A DNA stretch of 64,000 bases from Acanthosepion pharaonis (Eukaryota; Mollusca; Cephalopoda; Sepiida; Sepiidae). Location of the stretch: contig CAHIKZ030003450.1 in NCBI GenBank assembly GCA_903632075.3, positions 1 through 64,000 on the forward strand, read 5' to 3'. This document shows, in pieces, positions 12,548 to 22,024 of the stretch; position 1 is the first letter of the stretch; the number at the start of each line of letters is the position of its first letter. Both the position numbers and the translations under genes were made by a program. The notes beneath the pieces were generated by a model that searched no databases, was not told the DNA's origin, and saw only the letters and a program-made list of their open reading frames with translations.

Positions 12548-12850
12548 AATAAGAAACACCTTGTAGCAATTTTGATTTGATTTAGAAAAATCCCTATGAC
12601 AAAGCCTGGAAACATGGAATCATTTGGGATTTAAAAGAACTTGTATTAGCATGCAGAATGCCAATTTTTATTTTAAAATTTTTTAAACAATAGGAGTTTT
12701 AAAACAAGAATTGGGAAGACACTATTTAACCCAAGGATACAAGAAATGGGTGTACCACAGGAGAGGATTTTAATGGCAACTCTATTCAGTGTCAAAATAT
12801 CAAAATTAAAAGAAATAAGAAGGTCCTGCTTTAAAATATTTACAAAAATA
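12548..12850 (+). pseudogene. I/Jockey-type LINE RT continued (motifs A and B)
   Basis: After the SINE-like insert the RT resumes with KKHLVAI, then (shifted frame) DLEKS and DKAWKHG of motif A, CRMPIFIL, and EMGVPQ of motif B at about 12,745-12,765 followed by ATLFSV. The order fits I/Jockey RT. The stretch between the IPYTKK strand and KKHLVA, about 50-60 residues in the family, is missing, so the insertion came with or was followed by a deletion. Motif C (the YxDD box) is not found downstream. The sequence decays into A-rich DNA after 12,840. Confidence 0.7.
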
Positions 12851-12899
12851 CGAAAAAACAGTTTTTTAAAGCATTATATTAAAAAAAAAGAAAAGAAAA

Positions 12900-13125
12900 A
12901 AGATTAATTTAACATTCTCGTGATCGATTCCCGTAATCGATTCCCGTGATCGCTGAAAATTGGGGTTCCCTACACATACAGGTAGAATCTAAGTAGGCAA
13001 AGAATCGAAATCGGAATCGGAATCGTCTTGGTATCGGAATCGTGAATCAACATTTTCCTGGAATCGGTATCGGTATTTGAATCGGAAAAAAAATTGGGAA
13101 TCGTCCCAACACTAATCTTAAACTA
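12900..13125. repeat. GAATCG/GGAATC-rich tract
   Basis: Imperfect repeats of GAATCGG and TCGTGATCGATTCC, ending at CGTCCCAACACTAATC. Copies: 27,895-28,105 (inverted), 34,205-34,352, 62,505-62,700. The outer edge read inverted is TTAGTGTTGGGACGATTCC, which looks like some hAT-type termini, but no partner terminus was found. Confidence 0.65.
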
Positions 13126-13799
13126 AAGTTTTTTCTTATTTAAGCCAATATGCACAGATCACCTGCTGCACAGCCTCTATATGTGGCATTTAACTGTAAA
13201 AAATTGGGAAAGGGGGCCCATTGCATTTTCGGTCCGAGGGCCCGTAATACTCTCAATCCGCCCCAACCTCTATCTAATTCAAAGGAAATGTTAATGCATT
13301 TCAGGTTTGCCTTTTGTTTACCTAGTTGCATAGGTAAGAAAATCCTTCCAATCTCATTTTACGGCCGTCTACCTGAGTAACTGTTGAAGTGGCTGGTTTC
13401 AGCCAGTATTAATTAATGATTGTGTTTTACATCTCAATATCAAAACATTGCATGTTAATTCAACTGATTCACTCATAATCTCATAAACTCTTATCTTTTA
13501 TTTTTTCTTTCTTTATTTTCTTTGCTGTCAGACAAGATGCACCTATCATAATCACCGCTCTCTATCAATAACTTAACTTTCATGCCTATGAGAGCTCTCT
13601 CTTCTGTCCTTCCCTGTTTGTTCACATGGCTTCCTTCAGAGTGCATTCCTTCCACTCTCGCACAGCACTTAATGATTACTACTGGATTTTGTCAACAAAA
13701 ACAGTGTAAAAGATCATCTTGTAACATTTACTGAGGAAATTATATTTAGTGCTGCATGTTCAATAGCTAAACATTTGTTTTTAATTTTAATCATATTCA
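13126..13799. repeat. Segment shared by both palindrome arms and 62.7 kb
   Basis: No gene recognised. The sequence is repeated inverted at about 27,150-27,880 and direct at 62,710-63,430. The left copy lacks about 60 bases, present at 62,980-63,045 and 27,545-27,610, after GGCTGGTTTCAGCCAGT. That motif is itself a 7-bp hairpin (ACTGGCTGAAACCAGCC), at 13,390-13,408. Confidence 0.6.
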
Positions 13800-14375
13800 T
13801 TTGGGTCACCCTTGCTCTTTCTGTGGTTTAAATGTTTCCTTCCTGCACCAGGGTCAGAGTTCTATTTTGGGAGTGGGAGTTTTCTTTGTCCATTTCAATC
13901 TTTTTCTACATACATACATTATCTTCCTTGATATCCAATCCATTAACCTTTGCTACTCTTAGGTTTTCCCTATCCAGTGCTTCTGGGAGAAAACTCCAAT
14001 TGCCAGAGATTGCTTTGACCTATGTCTCTCTCAGTTACATATGAAACAGACTAGCCTTTTATCAAGAATGCGCAGATACTTTCCATTCCATAAAGACCAA
14101 TGATCAATGTTGGTCACATCTTTTTCCCAGTTTTCACTCCTATGATTAATGGCACCAAATGTGCCTTTAACCATAGAATTGTTCATGTATTGAATATTGC
14201 TGTCACATCTGGTCTGGTGCTTCTGCTATGTATTTAGAGATTCTTGATAAAATCATAAGAAGAATTTGCAATGTTATTGATCCTGACATGGCATCTCTTC
14301 CACTTTCCCACTGCTGTTGTAACCCTTTTTCGTCATCACAGCATCAAGTGTAACATAAATGTTACCTAATCAGCT
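13800..14375 (+). pseudogene. CR1-type LINE RT, C-terminal part
   Basis: The clearest frame, 14,198-14,360, reads EYCCHIWSGASA, then LEILDKIIRRICNV and DPDMASLPLSHC, the signature of the CR1/Jockey RT thumb and C-terminal region that follows the polymerase core. Upstream, in other frames, SLLSRMRRYFPFHKDQ matches the segment preceding it in the family. Frameshifts and a stop after SSQHQV mark it as dead. Copies lie at 26,600-27,150 (minus) and 63,435-64,000 (plus). The C-terminal tail may continue in degraded form to about 14,640 (VESDFFTCWDELYG). Confidence 0.7.
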
Positions 14376-15274
14376 ATTCTGGTCACCATATGCTGAATAT
14401 AAACTGGAGCTAAGTAATCATGATACCAGGTGCTAAATTTAGTGCAGAATGCATGAATTGGGCATAGCTATTTCAATTGTTTGTCTCCCCCACCAGACAT
14501 GTGTCATCTAGTGGAATCCGATTTTTTTACTTGCTGGGATGAATTATATGGCATATCTTTTTATTCACTCCAACAGATTAAGGTTTTTGTTTGTGGGCCA
14601 GGTGATGTCTTGATCCTCATGAGTTTCTTAATTTGAGAGATGTTCTTGAAAGGCAGTGAATTTCTAGCAGTAATAACAAACTGTTGACAAAGCTATCCAC
14701 AGTTTATTAATGACGAGAAAATATAAAAGTTACAACAATCAAATTTAAGCAGTTTAACTTCTTGTAAATTATTTTCTTCTCTTGAGAGATATCTAATAGT
14801 TAAAATGCAGGTGTGCTGCTAGTGTTGCTGCTGCTAGAATTTTGATGAAAATGGTTGACAGTGTGGTCTCGGAAACTGCGAGTATGAACTGACTGTGGAT
14901 GAACATTCTGCAGGATTTTCTCATACTTTCACACTTGGTAATTCTTCTTAGTGGCAAAGCCTTGCTTGGTGTAAAATGATTAAAAACTGTTTTCCTGCTA
15001 AGCTAATAAAAACAGCTTTTATAGCTTTTGCATTGGTATATTATTATTAAGAGAATTGCAATTTCAGTTATTAAAATGACATTTTTATTTTTCAGAGGAT
15101 TCTCATGAAACCATAAAATGTAAATCTAATAGTAAATTTTTGTTTATATTTATATTCAGTTGAAAATAATGATTATTTCACAATTTTGCTGATGTAGTTT
15201 TTTTGGATTTAATTTCTAATTGTAGCAAACAGCATACAGAGAACAGCTCGAAGACGATCATCGCTGCTTGGTTT
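14376..15274. other. Palindrome-arm sequence without recognised gene
   Basis: Repeated inverted at about 25,700-26,600. It contains a short (GCT)n-like stretch (14,815-14,840) and AT-rich DNA. Nothing else recognised. Confidence 0.5.
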
Positions 15275-15319
15275 TGCACGTAAATCACTATGTATTTCAA
15301 ACCTTTGTAAAACATAAAA
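15275..15319 (-). repeat. Satellite A fragment at LINE 5' truncation
   Basis: TTTTGCACGTAAATCAC then TATTTCAAACCTTTGTAAAA is satellite A, joined directly to Tx1 LINE ORF1 sequence at about 15,320. The inverted counterpart at 25,651-25,700 has the same joint. Confidence 0.65.
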
Positions 15320-16643
15320 GGGAGAAGGAAGAGGGGGAATGGCAGATCGTGGGTAAGGCGAAAGGAAGACCCAGGCTGGTGGACCTCGTCCTACACCAAA
15401 AAACAGCAAATGACACATACAGCCCCACTCCCTCAACCAGTGCTAAGGGCGACTCTCCGGTCAGCTATTCAGCGAAACTGCAGCAGAGTATGATCAGATA
15501 TGAGCCGTCCTTTGAAAAAAAAAAAGAAGTTACAACTTCTCCAGGAATCTTTAAAAACAAAAAAACATAACAGAGAAAAGAAAACTGGCATCTCTTTTCG
15601 GCACCGTCTTCCCCTGACACAAAACAACACTCTATGTCACTCCTCCAAGTCTCAAGTCCTTAAGCAAAGTTCAACCACACATAACAACACTGAAGAAGGC
15701 ATCCAACTCATCTTCTCCCATCCCTTCCCAAAGAAAACACCCATCAATTCCCCTCATAAACCTGAAAAACAAAAAAGGCAACGTAGTCCATCATTTGCTT
15801 CACCAGAGCAAATAGCGGAAAAGAAGATTAAATCAAAATCCATATTCAATACAGGGGAAGACGTGTGCCGAGTTTCGAAGGATCTTGAAGAAAAGGCTTT
15901 AGTTTATGCCAGAAAAGTGAAAAACATAAAACCTCTAATAAACTTCAGGAAAATACAGAACATGGATGTAGAGGACCCTAGAAGTTTTCCTAAAGCGAAA
16001 AGGGTCCTCACCGTTGTTCGTTCTGGAGTAGCAGGAAAACAGATTTGGGCCACGATGGAGGAAGCCAATGAAACTTTTGGAATGTTCCCGCCCATGGCCT
16101 GTTTCGAAGACGAAGTTGTAAAAAATTACATCAATATTGTTCAGGGAGGTTCCCAGGTTTTGTTCACCCCTCCCTGTATAGAGCCTTAAAATTAACCTTC
16201 CCCCTGGACATTGGCGGCCTGTCTCCTGATGGCTCCATGAAGAATGAGATGAGTACTGGCTCATTGGGAGAGGCCGTTGGTGTCCTGACCCCGGCCATGT
16301 TCAATGCAGGAGAGCAACCCTAATCGGTTTTCATCATGGTTAGCAAGTCTGAATGCCCGAGGCCTGAGGTCGGAGTCTCGCAGGGCGAGGCTCTGTCGTG
16401 ACCTTCAGCGTCTTGGGGTGAATATTTGTTGTGTAAAAGAGACCCGGTTTTCTACTCATGACTATGAGAACATACTGTCTATGGGGTTCTCCCTCTTTTC
16501 AGCCTGTTTTGATGGCCGTTCGAGAGGTATCTCTTCGCTGGTAAGCAAGTCTTTGAAGGCGGCGTGTGTTCTTGTCTTCGCGGATCCGGCGGGCAGACTT
16601 TGCGAGCTGGATGTTACCATAAAGGATAAGGCTTTCGTCTCAT
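15320..16643 (+). pseudogene. Tx1-type LINE, ORF1 C-terminal half and start of ORF2 (left arm)
   Basis: ORF1 here encodes the linker and C-terminal part of the RNA-binding protein: KREKEEGEWQIVGKAKG, a Ser/Pro/Lys-rich stretch, GEDVCRVSKD, RKIQNMDVEDPRSFPKAKR and TVVRSG, with the end near 16,320 (frame changes at about 15,530 and 16,140). ORF2 starts near 16,330 with LASLNARGLRSESRRARL, the first endonuclease strand with its conserved Asn, then CVKETRF with the metal-binding Glu. It stops at GTCTCAT (16,643), where satellite A begins. The CCHC knuckle of ORF1 is lost by 5' truncation. It matches the right-arm copy at 24,321-25,650 closely. Confidence 0.82.
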
Positions 16644-16770
16644 ACGCTAGCTTCAAAATATAAATAACTCTTTGGAAACATTAGAAAATCAATGAAATTA
16701 TTGAAAATCGATATCAAATCAATCAAAATGTATTGATTTTAACTAGTTTCATAAGTTTCGACAAAGTGAG
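16644..16770 (+). repeat. Satellite A piece inside LINE ORF2
   Basis: Starts ACGCTAGCTTCAAAATAT and runs to TTCGACAAAGTG. It replaces the LINE endonuclease sequence after GTCTCAT. The right arm has the same joint at 24,320/24,321. Confidence 0.8.
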
Positions 16771-16846
16771 GGACGACCGCTTCTCTGAACTCACATGACT
16801 TCCTGCCGTTAAGACCTCCGACTTTTAGCTGTGTTCCAGAGCCCTT
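16771..16846. other. Short unidentified segment
   Basis: About 76 bases of balanced composition between satellite A and a mariner fragment, not seen elsewhere in the window. Confidence 0.4.
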
Positions 16847-17145
16847 GTCTAGACTTAGTCACGACAAACAGAGAATCGAAACGATTAAAGTGAGAAGATG
16901 ACAGACACCGGGCATATTCACCATTAGACTCTACAAACTTTTTTATGAGTGCTTTGCACTGTCATCAGATTGACACCCAAACACTCTGAAATGTTCATAT
17001 TTGAGCTCCCAGTGCGAATGCCAAGCAGTACAGCATGTCCTTTCCAAATTTCAGGTGGAATGTACTGAGTCATGATATATTTATTCACGGGCGGTGCTTA
17101 ATTGACCCTGCTATGTGGTGCAAGCGAAAAAAATAAATTCAAAAA
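16847..17145 (-). mobile_element. Tc1/mariner 5' fragment
   Basis: On the minus strand this carries the start of a transposase: QFIPPEIWKG-like residues, then GIRTGSSN.NISECFGVN and LMTVQS, an N-terminal helix-turn-helix of Tc1/mariner type. The start context is GTGAATAAATATATCATGAC. The frame breaks within about 60 codons and the element ends at GTCTAGAC, long before any DDE catalytic residue. The outer end runs into (TA)n, so the terminal repeat is lost in this copy. It includes the ATTCACCATTAGAC stretch also seen at 58.7 kb. Confidence 0.72.
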
Positions 17146-17146
17146 A

Positions 17147-17199
<53 letters not shown>

Positions 17200-17335
17200 G
17201 TATATACATTTACATTGGACAAAGTATTTAAGAAAATTTAATACTGTTTATTATAAACAGAGCATTTTCTTAAATACTTGTATCTATAAAATAATGTTAA
17301 ACATAAAAAATGTCTTTAATATATATAGGTATATA

Positions 17336-17392
<57 letters not shown>

Positions 17393-17401
17393 GTATGTAT
17401 C

Positions 17402-17432
<31 letters not shown>

Positions 17433-17463
17433 GTGTATATATATATATGCATATATATATGCA

Positions 17464-17497
<34 letters not shown>

Positions 17498-17566
17498 TAT
17501 GTATATATATATGTATATATATATCTGTATATATATATATGTAAATATAAAACATATATATATATG

Positions 17567-17631
<65 letters not shown>

Positions 17632-17650
17632 GTGTATATATATATTTTTT
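17146..17650. repeat. (TA)n tracts with TATG/TATC interruptions
   Basis: Two TA-rich blocks (17,146-17,196 and about 17,320-17,650) separated by about 120 bases that hold two 13-base inverted motifs (AAGTATTTAAGAAAATTT and TTTTCTTAAATACTTG). Long open frames here encode only I, Y, C, V and M and are not genes. Confidence 0.85.
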
Positions 17651-17945
17651 AAAGTTGTAATTAAAATTGTAGTTAATTAAAATGAATTCTAACCTAAAAT
17701 TTTTTTAAATTGCAATTAAATAATTGACAAAATTGACTATATCAGAGAAATGATTTAGCTACTTTTGCCGTAATGAAAAAAAAATTTACTTAGAGAATAT
17801 TTAAATATAAAATTTCAAAAATCGCAATGTAAATATAATTGATACAGAAAAATAATTTTACTGACTGTTAGTAACTCTAACACATTTTACTTGTATTAAT
17901 GAATTATAGTCTATAAAATCTAATAATGAAGACAATTTAATGTTG
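17651..17945 (+). repeat. Satellite B unit
   Basis: One unit, from AAAGTTGTAATTAAAATTG through GAATTCTAACC, GCCGTAATG and ACTGACTGTTAGTAA to AATTATAGTCTATAAAAT. It passes straight into satellite A at about 17,945. Confidence 0.82.
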
Positions 17946-18149
17946 TAATTTAAATTGTTTCATAAATTTTGACAAAGTGATATTACAAATTTTAAGTTTT
18001 ACTAAGTTTTGAAATACATGCAAAATCAAGGTGTTTTGACTACTTTTTCAACGTTAAACACGCTAGCTTCAATATATAAATAACTTTTGGAAACATCAGA
18101 AAATCAATGACATTATTGAAAATCGTTATGAAATCAATCAAAATGTATT
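17946..18149 (+). repeat. Satellite A unit at LINE re-entry
   Basis: A nearly full unit from TTTCATAAATTTTGACAAAG, with AACACGCTAGCTTC, to AATCAAAATGTATT. It ends where Tx1 ORF2 resumes (TGAGCGGCCTGCTT). Confidence 0.8.
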
Positions 18150-18377
18150 CTGAGCGGCCTGCTTTCGGCAGATCGAACCGTTTTTGACGACATCACGGTG
18201 TGTAGTTTTAGTGGGTGATTGGAATGCCGTCCTTGATCCCGATATAGATCGTATAGGGCCAATTTCGGGTACTATCAGTTAGACAGTTTCGGGACTTTAT
18301 CGATGGGTTTGATCTTGTCGATAAGTACCGGAACAAACACCCTCGGTGGGTAGTGTGGACTTGGACTAATAGTGGCG
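18150..18377 (+). pseudogene. Tx1-type LINE ORF2, endonuclease middle part (left arm)
   Basis: Continues ORF2 with residues equivalent to SERPALFRQI (one indel) and the VGDWNAVLDPDIDRIG endonuclease strand, whose Asp and Asn are catalytic in APE-type endonucleases, then FIDGFDLVDK. It ends at AGTGGCG (18,377), where the LTR-like insert begins. In the right arm part of this segment is missing and a satellite A monomer is there instead. Confidence 0.78.
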
Positions 18378-20304
18378 TTTGGCACCATTTACGAGGCAGA
18401 GAAAGGAAAAGAAAGAAAGGCGAGACGAATCGTGGGTGATCAGCAGAACACACACACCACTAAGAGACAATGAATATATTGATAAGTAACCATGGCGAAA
18501 GGGTATCATTACAATGGCAGGGAAATTCTGGGTAAGAAGAAAGGGAAAGAAAGAAAGAAACAGATGTGTTTTGATAACGGCTGTGTTATCTAGAAGTACG
18601 TAAACAAAACGGCTGGTTGGCTGGCCAGGGAAAAATTCAATTGAAAATGTTAATTTTGATAATTGACAAAACACAGGTGTAACTACAGGACTTTGGGTAG
18701 ATCTGAAAAATTAAAAGCCACACAAACCGTGTACGCTGACCGATTTTTTTCGACGAAACAACGTTGGCCTGCGATAATAAAATTATGTTATCAGAAATAT
18801 GTACCGAAGGTAAATGAATGGGGACCCAGAAGTGTTTTTTCTTCTTCCTTGGAGGCGACAGACTGACTGAAACTTTAGAGATATTTCATTTTTGAGGCCT
18901 TGTTAAGAAGACCACCCATTTTGATAATTAGCGATAAAATACCTGACAAAAACCACGTGTAGAACAAGAGTTGTCATATTGTCCGTTTGCGGCTAGAAAA
19001 ATGATAACGGCGATTAAAGCGGAAGAAAGAGAAGATATAATTTTTTTTTGGTTAAGCAAGATATTTTTTTCCCCGAAACAAAGCCGCGGATTCGTTCACG
19101 CCCAACTAAAACATCAGTGGTGATCACGTGACGCACGAAGGAGGAGGAAATATACCCGACTAAGACCTCATTGGCCGAGTGGTGATCACGTGACGCACGA
19201 AGAAGGCTGTCGACGCCTCATCCAGAGTATAAGTATGAGAAGCTGCTACGAGGAAGCGGGGAGGGCAGTTCACGCGCCTCAGAAGTATGGTGAGAAAGTG
19301 GGAGTGAGGAAAGGTTCCCAAAAATGGAAACGAGTGGAAAATCCCTAACCAGAAATAATAGAGGTGGATATGTATTTAGAATTATCGAGGAACCCCCCGA
19401 CGCCGACAGACCCACCCCGGTTTTGGTCGGCGTCAATAAAAGCGAGGCCCCAACAGGCAGAAATCAGAGTTTGGGCTCCAGCGGAGAGTTGAGTTTCCAG
19501 AGTTGAAGCCGCCTCGCAGATAGCTGACCAAGATTCACGCAAAATTCCGGACTCCTCTTCAACCCAAGAACAATTATTTTGAAGAGCGACTCAGAACCAG
19601 ACCACCGAAATAAGTTTTTTTTTTTTCGACTTTCGTCCAAAGACACACCGAAACGCCAATTTCTTAGAGAGCAAACAACTTGAAGCGTTAAAAACTTGCC
19701 TAACGGAAAACGACGTGTCACAATCCACAGAACGGGTCGGGAGATAGATGCAGTCCTATGTATCGAACAACTAGACATAAAGTTTGTTACCTTTTTCTTT
19801 GATACTTTGAACTTTTTGAGTTTTCATTTTATGTTCTTTTATGCATATTTGTGTAGTATCCCCACCGTTGAACTCAGTTTGCATTACGGCCCCAACCACT
19901 GTTTGATCTCGTCTGTCTAAGATCAATTAACAACGTAGGTAGGCAGACTGGAGATCAATGCAGTTACCTTGGTAACCAGACGTTGGAAGCGAGTTGGGAA
20001 CGACGAGGCTGATATCAAATCTAACCAGATTCCCACTCGAATCACCAAAAGGTTCGAACGTGACATTTGGGTGCCGCGACCGATACCAAGCCAGTTGGTC
20101 GTCACAGGACGAGACAACACGACTGACGCGACAGGCGGACGTCACGTTTGGAGCAGCGACACCCGAACGGAGCAGCGAGGAGCGAACAGCTGGCGCCGCG
20201 GCGAGGACGTCACAATTGGTGCTGTTTGGGGACGTCACAACTGGCGCCGTGGTAGATCAGGATAGAACGTGGAGTCGGCGCTGCGACCGGGGGAAGACGT
20301 CACA
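18378..20304 (+). mobile_element. 1.9-kb LTR-like insertion in the LINE
   Basis: The empty site is preserved in the right arm (about 24,008-24,022, CCGAGCCGCCACTATTAG on plus), which defines the insert to the base; GCG is repeated at both edges (18,375-18,377 and 20,305-20,307). The insert is far more GC-rich than its surroundings. It has promoter-like sequence (doubled 24-bp motif, TATA box near 19,228), AATAAA at 19,435-19,440, and at about 20,068 TTTGGGTGCCGCGACC, which resembles the primer-binding site of BEL/Gypsy-type LTR elements and follows a CA. Near its end GGACGTCAC occurs four times. No pol or gag frame is present. I read it as an LTR plus leader, or a non-autonomous LTR element, with moderate confidence. 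Confidence 0.5.
19119..19240 (+). promoter_or_regulatory. Putative LTR promoter: two 24-bp repeats and TATA box
   Basis: GTGGTGATCACGTGACGCA and the following CGAAG occur at about 19,120-19,143 and again at 19,180-19,203. Each holds the palindromic E-box TCACGTGA. GAGTATAAGTATGAG follows about 22 bases after the second. This is the layout of an enhancer repeat plus TATA box in an LTR U3 region. Confidence 0.5.
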
Positions 20305-21786
20305 GCGGCTCGGCTAGTTATCTAGACCGAGTCTTAGTTAGGAGAGTCGATGTAGGGCTCTTAGGGTGTCCAATTTCCATGAGATAGTTTATACGGATCA
20401 TAGGCTTGTCCGGGACCGTGTAAACTTAGATAAACCTAAGGTTAGGATGGCTGGCTACTGGAAATTAAACTCATCATTATTTGGTGAGCAAGATTTAGGT
20501 GGACCAGCTGCTACTAATGATACAGAGGGGAACTGACGGAAGCGGTTGTGGGAAATGCCTGGTGGGATAATTTAAAATCCCAAATTAGAACGTTTGCTGC
20601 TGATTATAGTCGTCGGCTCAATCTAGATAAATTGGCGGCGCAAACGGCTTTAGAGCAGATGGTTGAACGGGCAGTCAAATCCCGTGTTAGTGGGGACATA
20701 GCTTTAGCCTCCTTGCTTATCAAGAAGGATCAAGCTCTGGTTTTTAGGGCTAGGTTAAAGAATGTCCTCTTCAGGGGCAACGAATATGGCCGCTGAATTG
20801 CGCGCAGAGGAAGCTCGGAATGCATCACGGCGACATATTGCGTGCGTCACATTGCCGGATAATCGGACCGTGACTACGAACGAGGGCATATGCGAGGCTT
20901 TTCGTGACTAGTTTCAGGAGCTTTTTAACAGGGATCCCGGTCTGAGCCCTGCTCAGTTCGACGCCTATTTAGCTGACTTTCCCTGCCTCGAGGCAGCTGA
21001 AGCAGCTGAAAGAGCTAGGTGCGACGGTCCCACGGAAATCTGGGAAGCGCTGAAACAGGTTGACCTCGACAAATCACCGGGACTAGATGGTCTTCCGTAC
21101 GAAGTGTACTTGAGGCAGTCGCCCGTTTTTGTTCCGCTGCTGGCACTGATTTTTTGGCAACTGGATGAAGCAGGGGTCTATACTGCAACGCTTTACCGGG
21201 GGCGTGATCAAGTTGTTACGCAAGGACAAAACGGTGGGATGGTTAGGTAACTTTCGCCCTTTAACTATGTTAAACACAGAGTTAAAGATTTTGGCTAAGA
21301 TCTTGGCTAACCGTTTGCAGGTTGTCCTGTCTCGTCTGATTGGCTCGGAACAGACTTGTTGCTGTGAAGGGTAGGACGATTCAGGACAATGAATATGGTA
21401 CGCCTGATCATCGAGCAAGTCGACAGTGAAGCCGCGCTGATCAATTTAGATCAGTTCAAGGCATTCGATAGGGTTGACCATCGTTTTCTGGAGGCTGTTC
21501 TTTCGGCGGCCGGTTTCGGGCGTAGTTTCGCACCTGGATCCGACTTCTGTATGCGACTCCTGGTGCGCTGGTGGAAGTGATGGTGACAGGGGCCAAGATC
21601 AACCGCGATAAGGTGCTGGGTGCTTGGAAGTGAGTTTCTCTTCCCGGACCTTTCCACTGGACGGATGGGCCGTTCAAGATTCTCGGAATCTGCTTCGCTC
21701 CTGATTTCCAGTTGGAAATGAATTGGTCGGAGGTGCGAGGGAAGGTTGAGATCGCAATTAATTTGTGGTCTCGGAGGAATCTTTCC
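20305..21786 (+). pseudogene. Tx1-type LINE ORF2, end of endonuclease and RT with deleted core (left arm)
   Basis: Continues from YLDRVLVR and YTDHRLVR-like residues (endonuclease end) through the linker (GNAWWDNLKSQIRTFAADYS, 20,551-) to RT: DKSPGLDGLPYEVYL, FRPLTMLNTELKILAKILANRL, then INLDQFKAFDRVDHRFLE of motif A near 21,440-21,490. At GCTGGTGGAAGTG|ATGGTGACAGG (about 21,579) an in-frame 252-nt deletion, relative to the copy at 44.7 kb, removes RT motif B and the YADD box. Several frameshifts are also present (for example 21,165 and 21,365). It ends at GGAATCTTTCC, joined to satellite A. The right arm shares the deletion. Confidence 0.82.
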
Positions 21787-22024
21787 ATAAACTTATGAAA
21801 CTAGTTAAAATAACGACATTTTGATAGATTGCATATCGATTTTCAATAATTTCATTGATTTTCTAATGTTTCCAAAGAGTTATTTATATTTTGAAGCTAG
21901 CGTGCTTAACGTTGAAAAAGTAGTCAAAACAACTGTAAATAAATATGGATATTTATTCTCTAATAACAGAAATGTGGCACATGGCCGAAATAGGGGAATG
22001 TGGAGAGTACGGTCTTCTTCTGTC
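21787..22024 (-). repeat. Satellite A unit plus 65-bp tag at palindrome centre
   Basis: Satellite A (about 21,787-21,938) followed by GGATATTTATTCTCTAATAA and GAAATGTGGCACATGG to about 22,005. The same satellite-plus-tag joint is found at 32.6-32.72 kb and 60.9-61.02 kb. It lies at the centre of the large inverted repeat. Confidence 0.75.

Noticed and set aside
12395..12580. 61-codon frame MARGTRRVYPSERN, nearly identical at three loci
   Set aside because: It spans the SINE-like body and the LINE edge; its conservation is explained by block duplication, and the opposite strand is equally open.
12900..13125. GAATCG-rich tract as a complete hAT element
   Set aside because: One edge resembles a hAT end, but no second terminal repeat, 8-bp target duplication or transposase was found.
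19324..20317. Several overlapping 60-107 codon frames on both strands in the 1.9-kb insert
   Set aside because: They overlap in all frames with no recognisable domain, as expected of GC-rich non-coding DNA with few stops.
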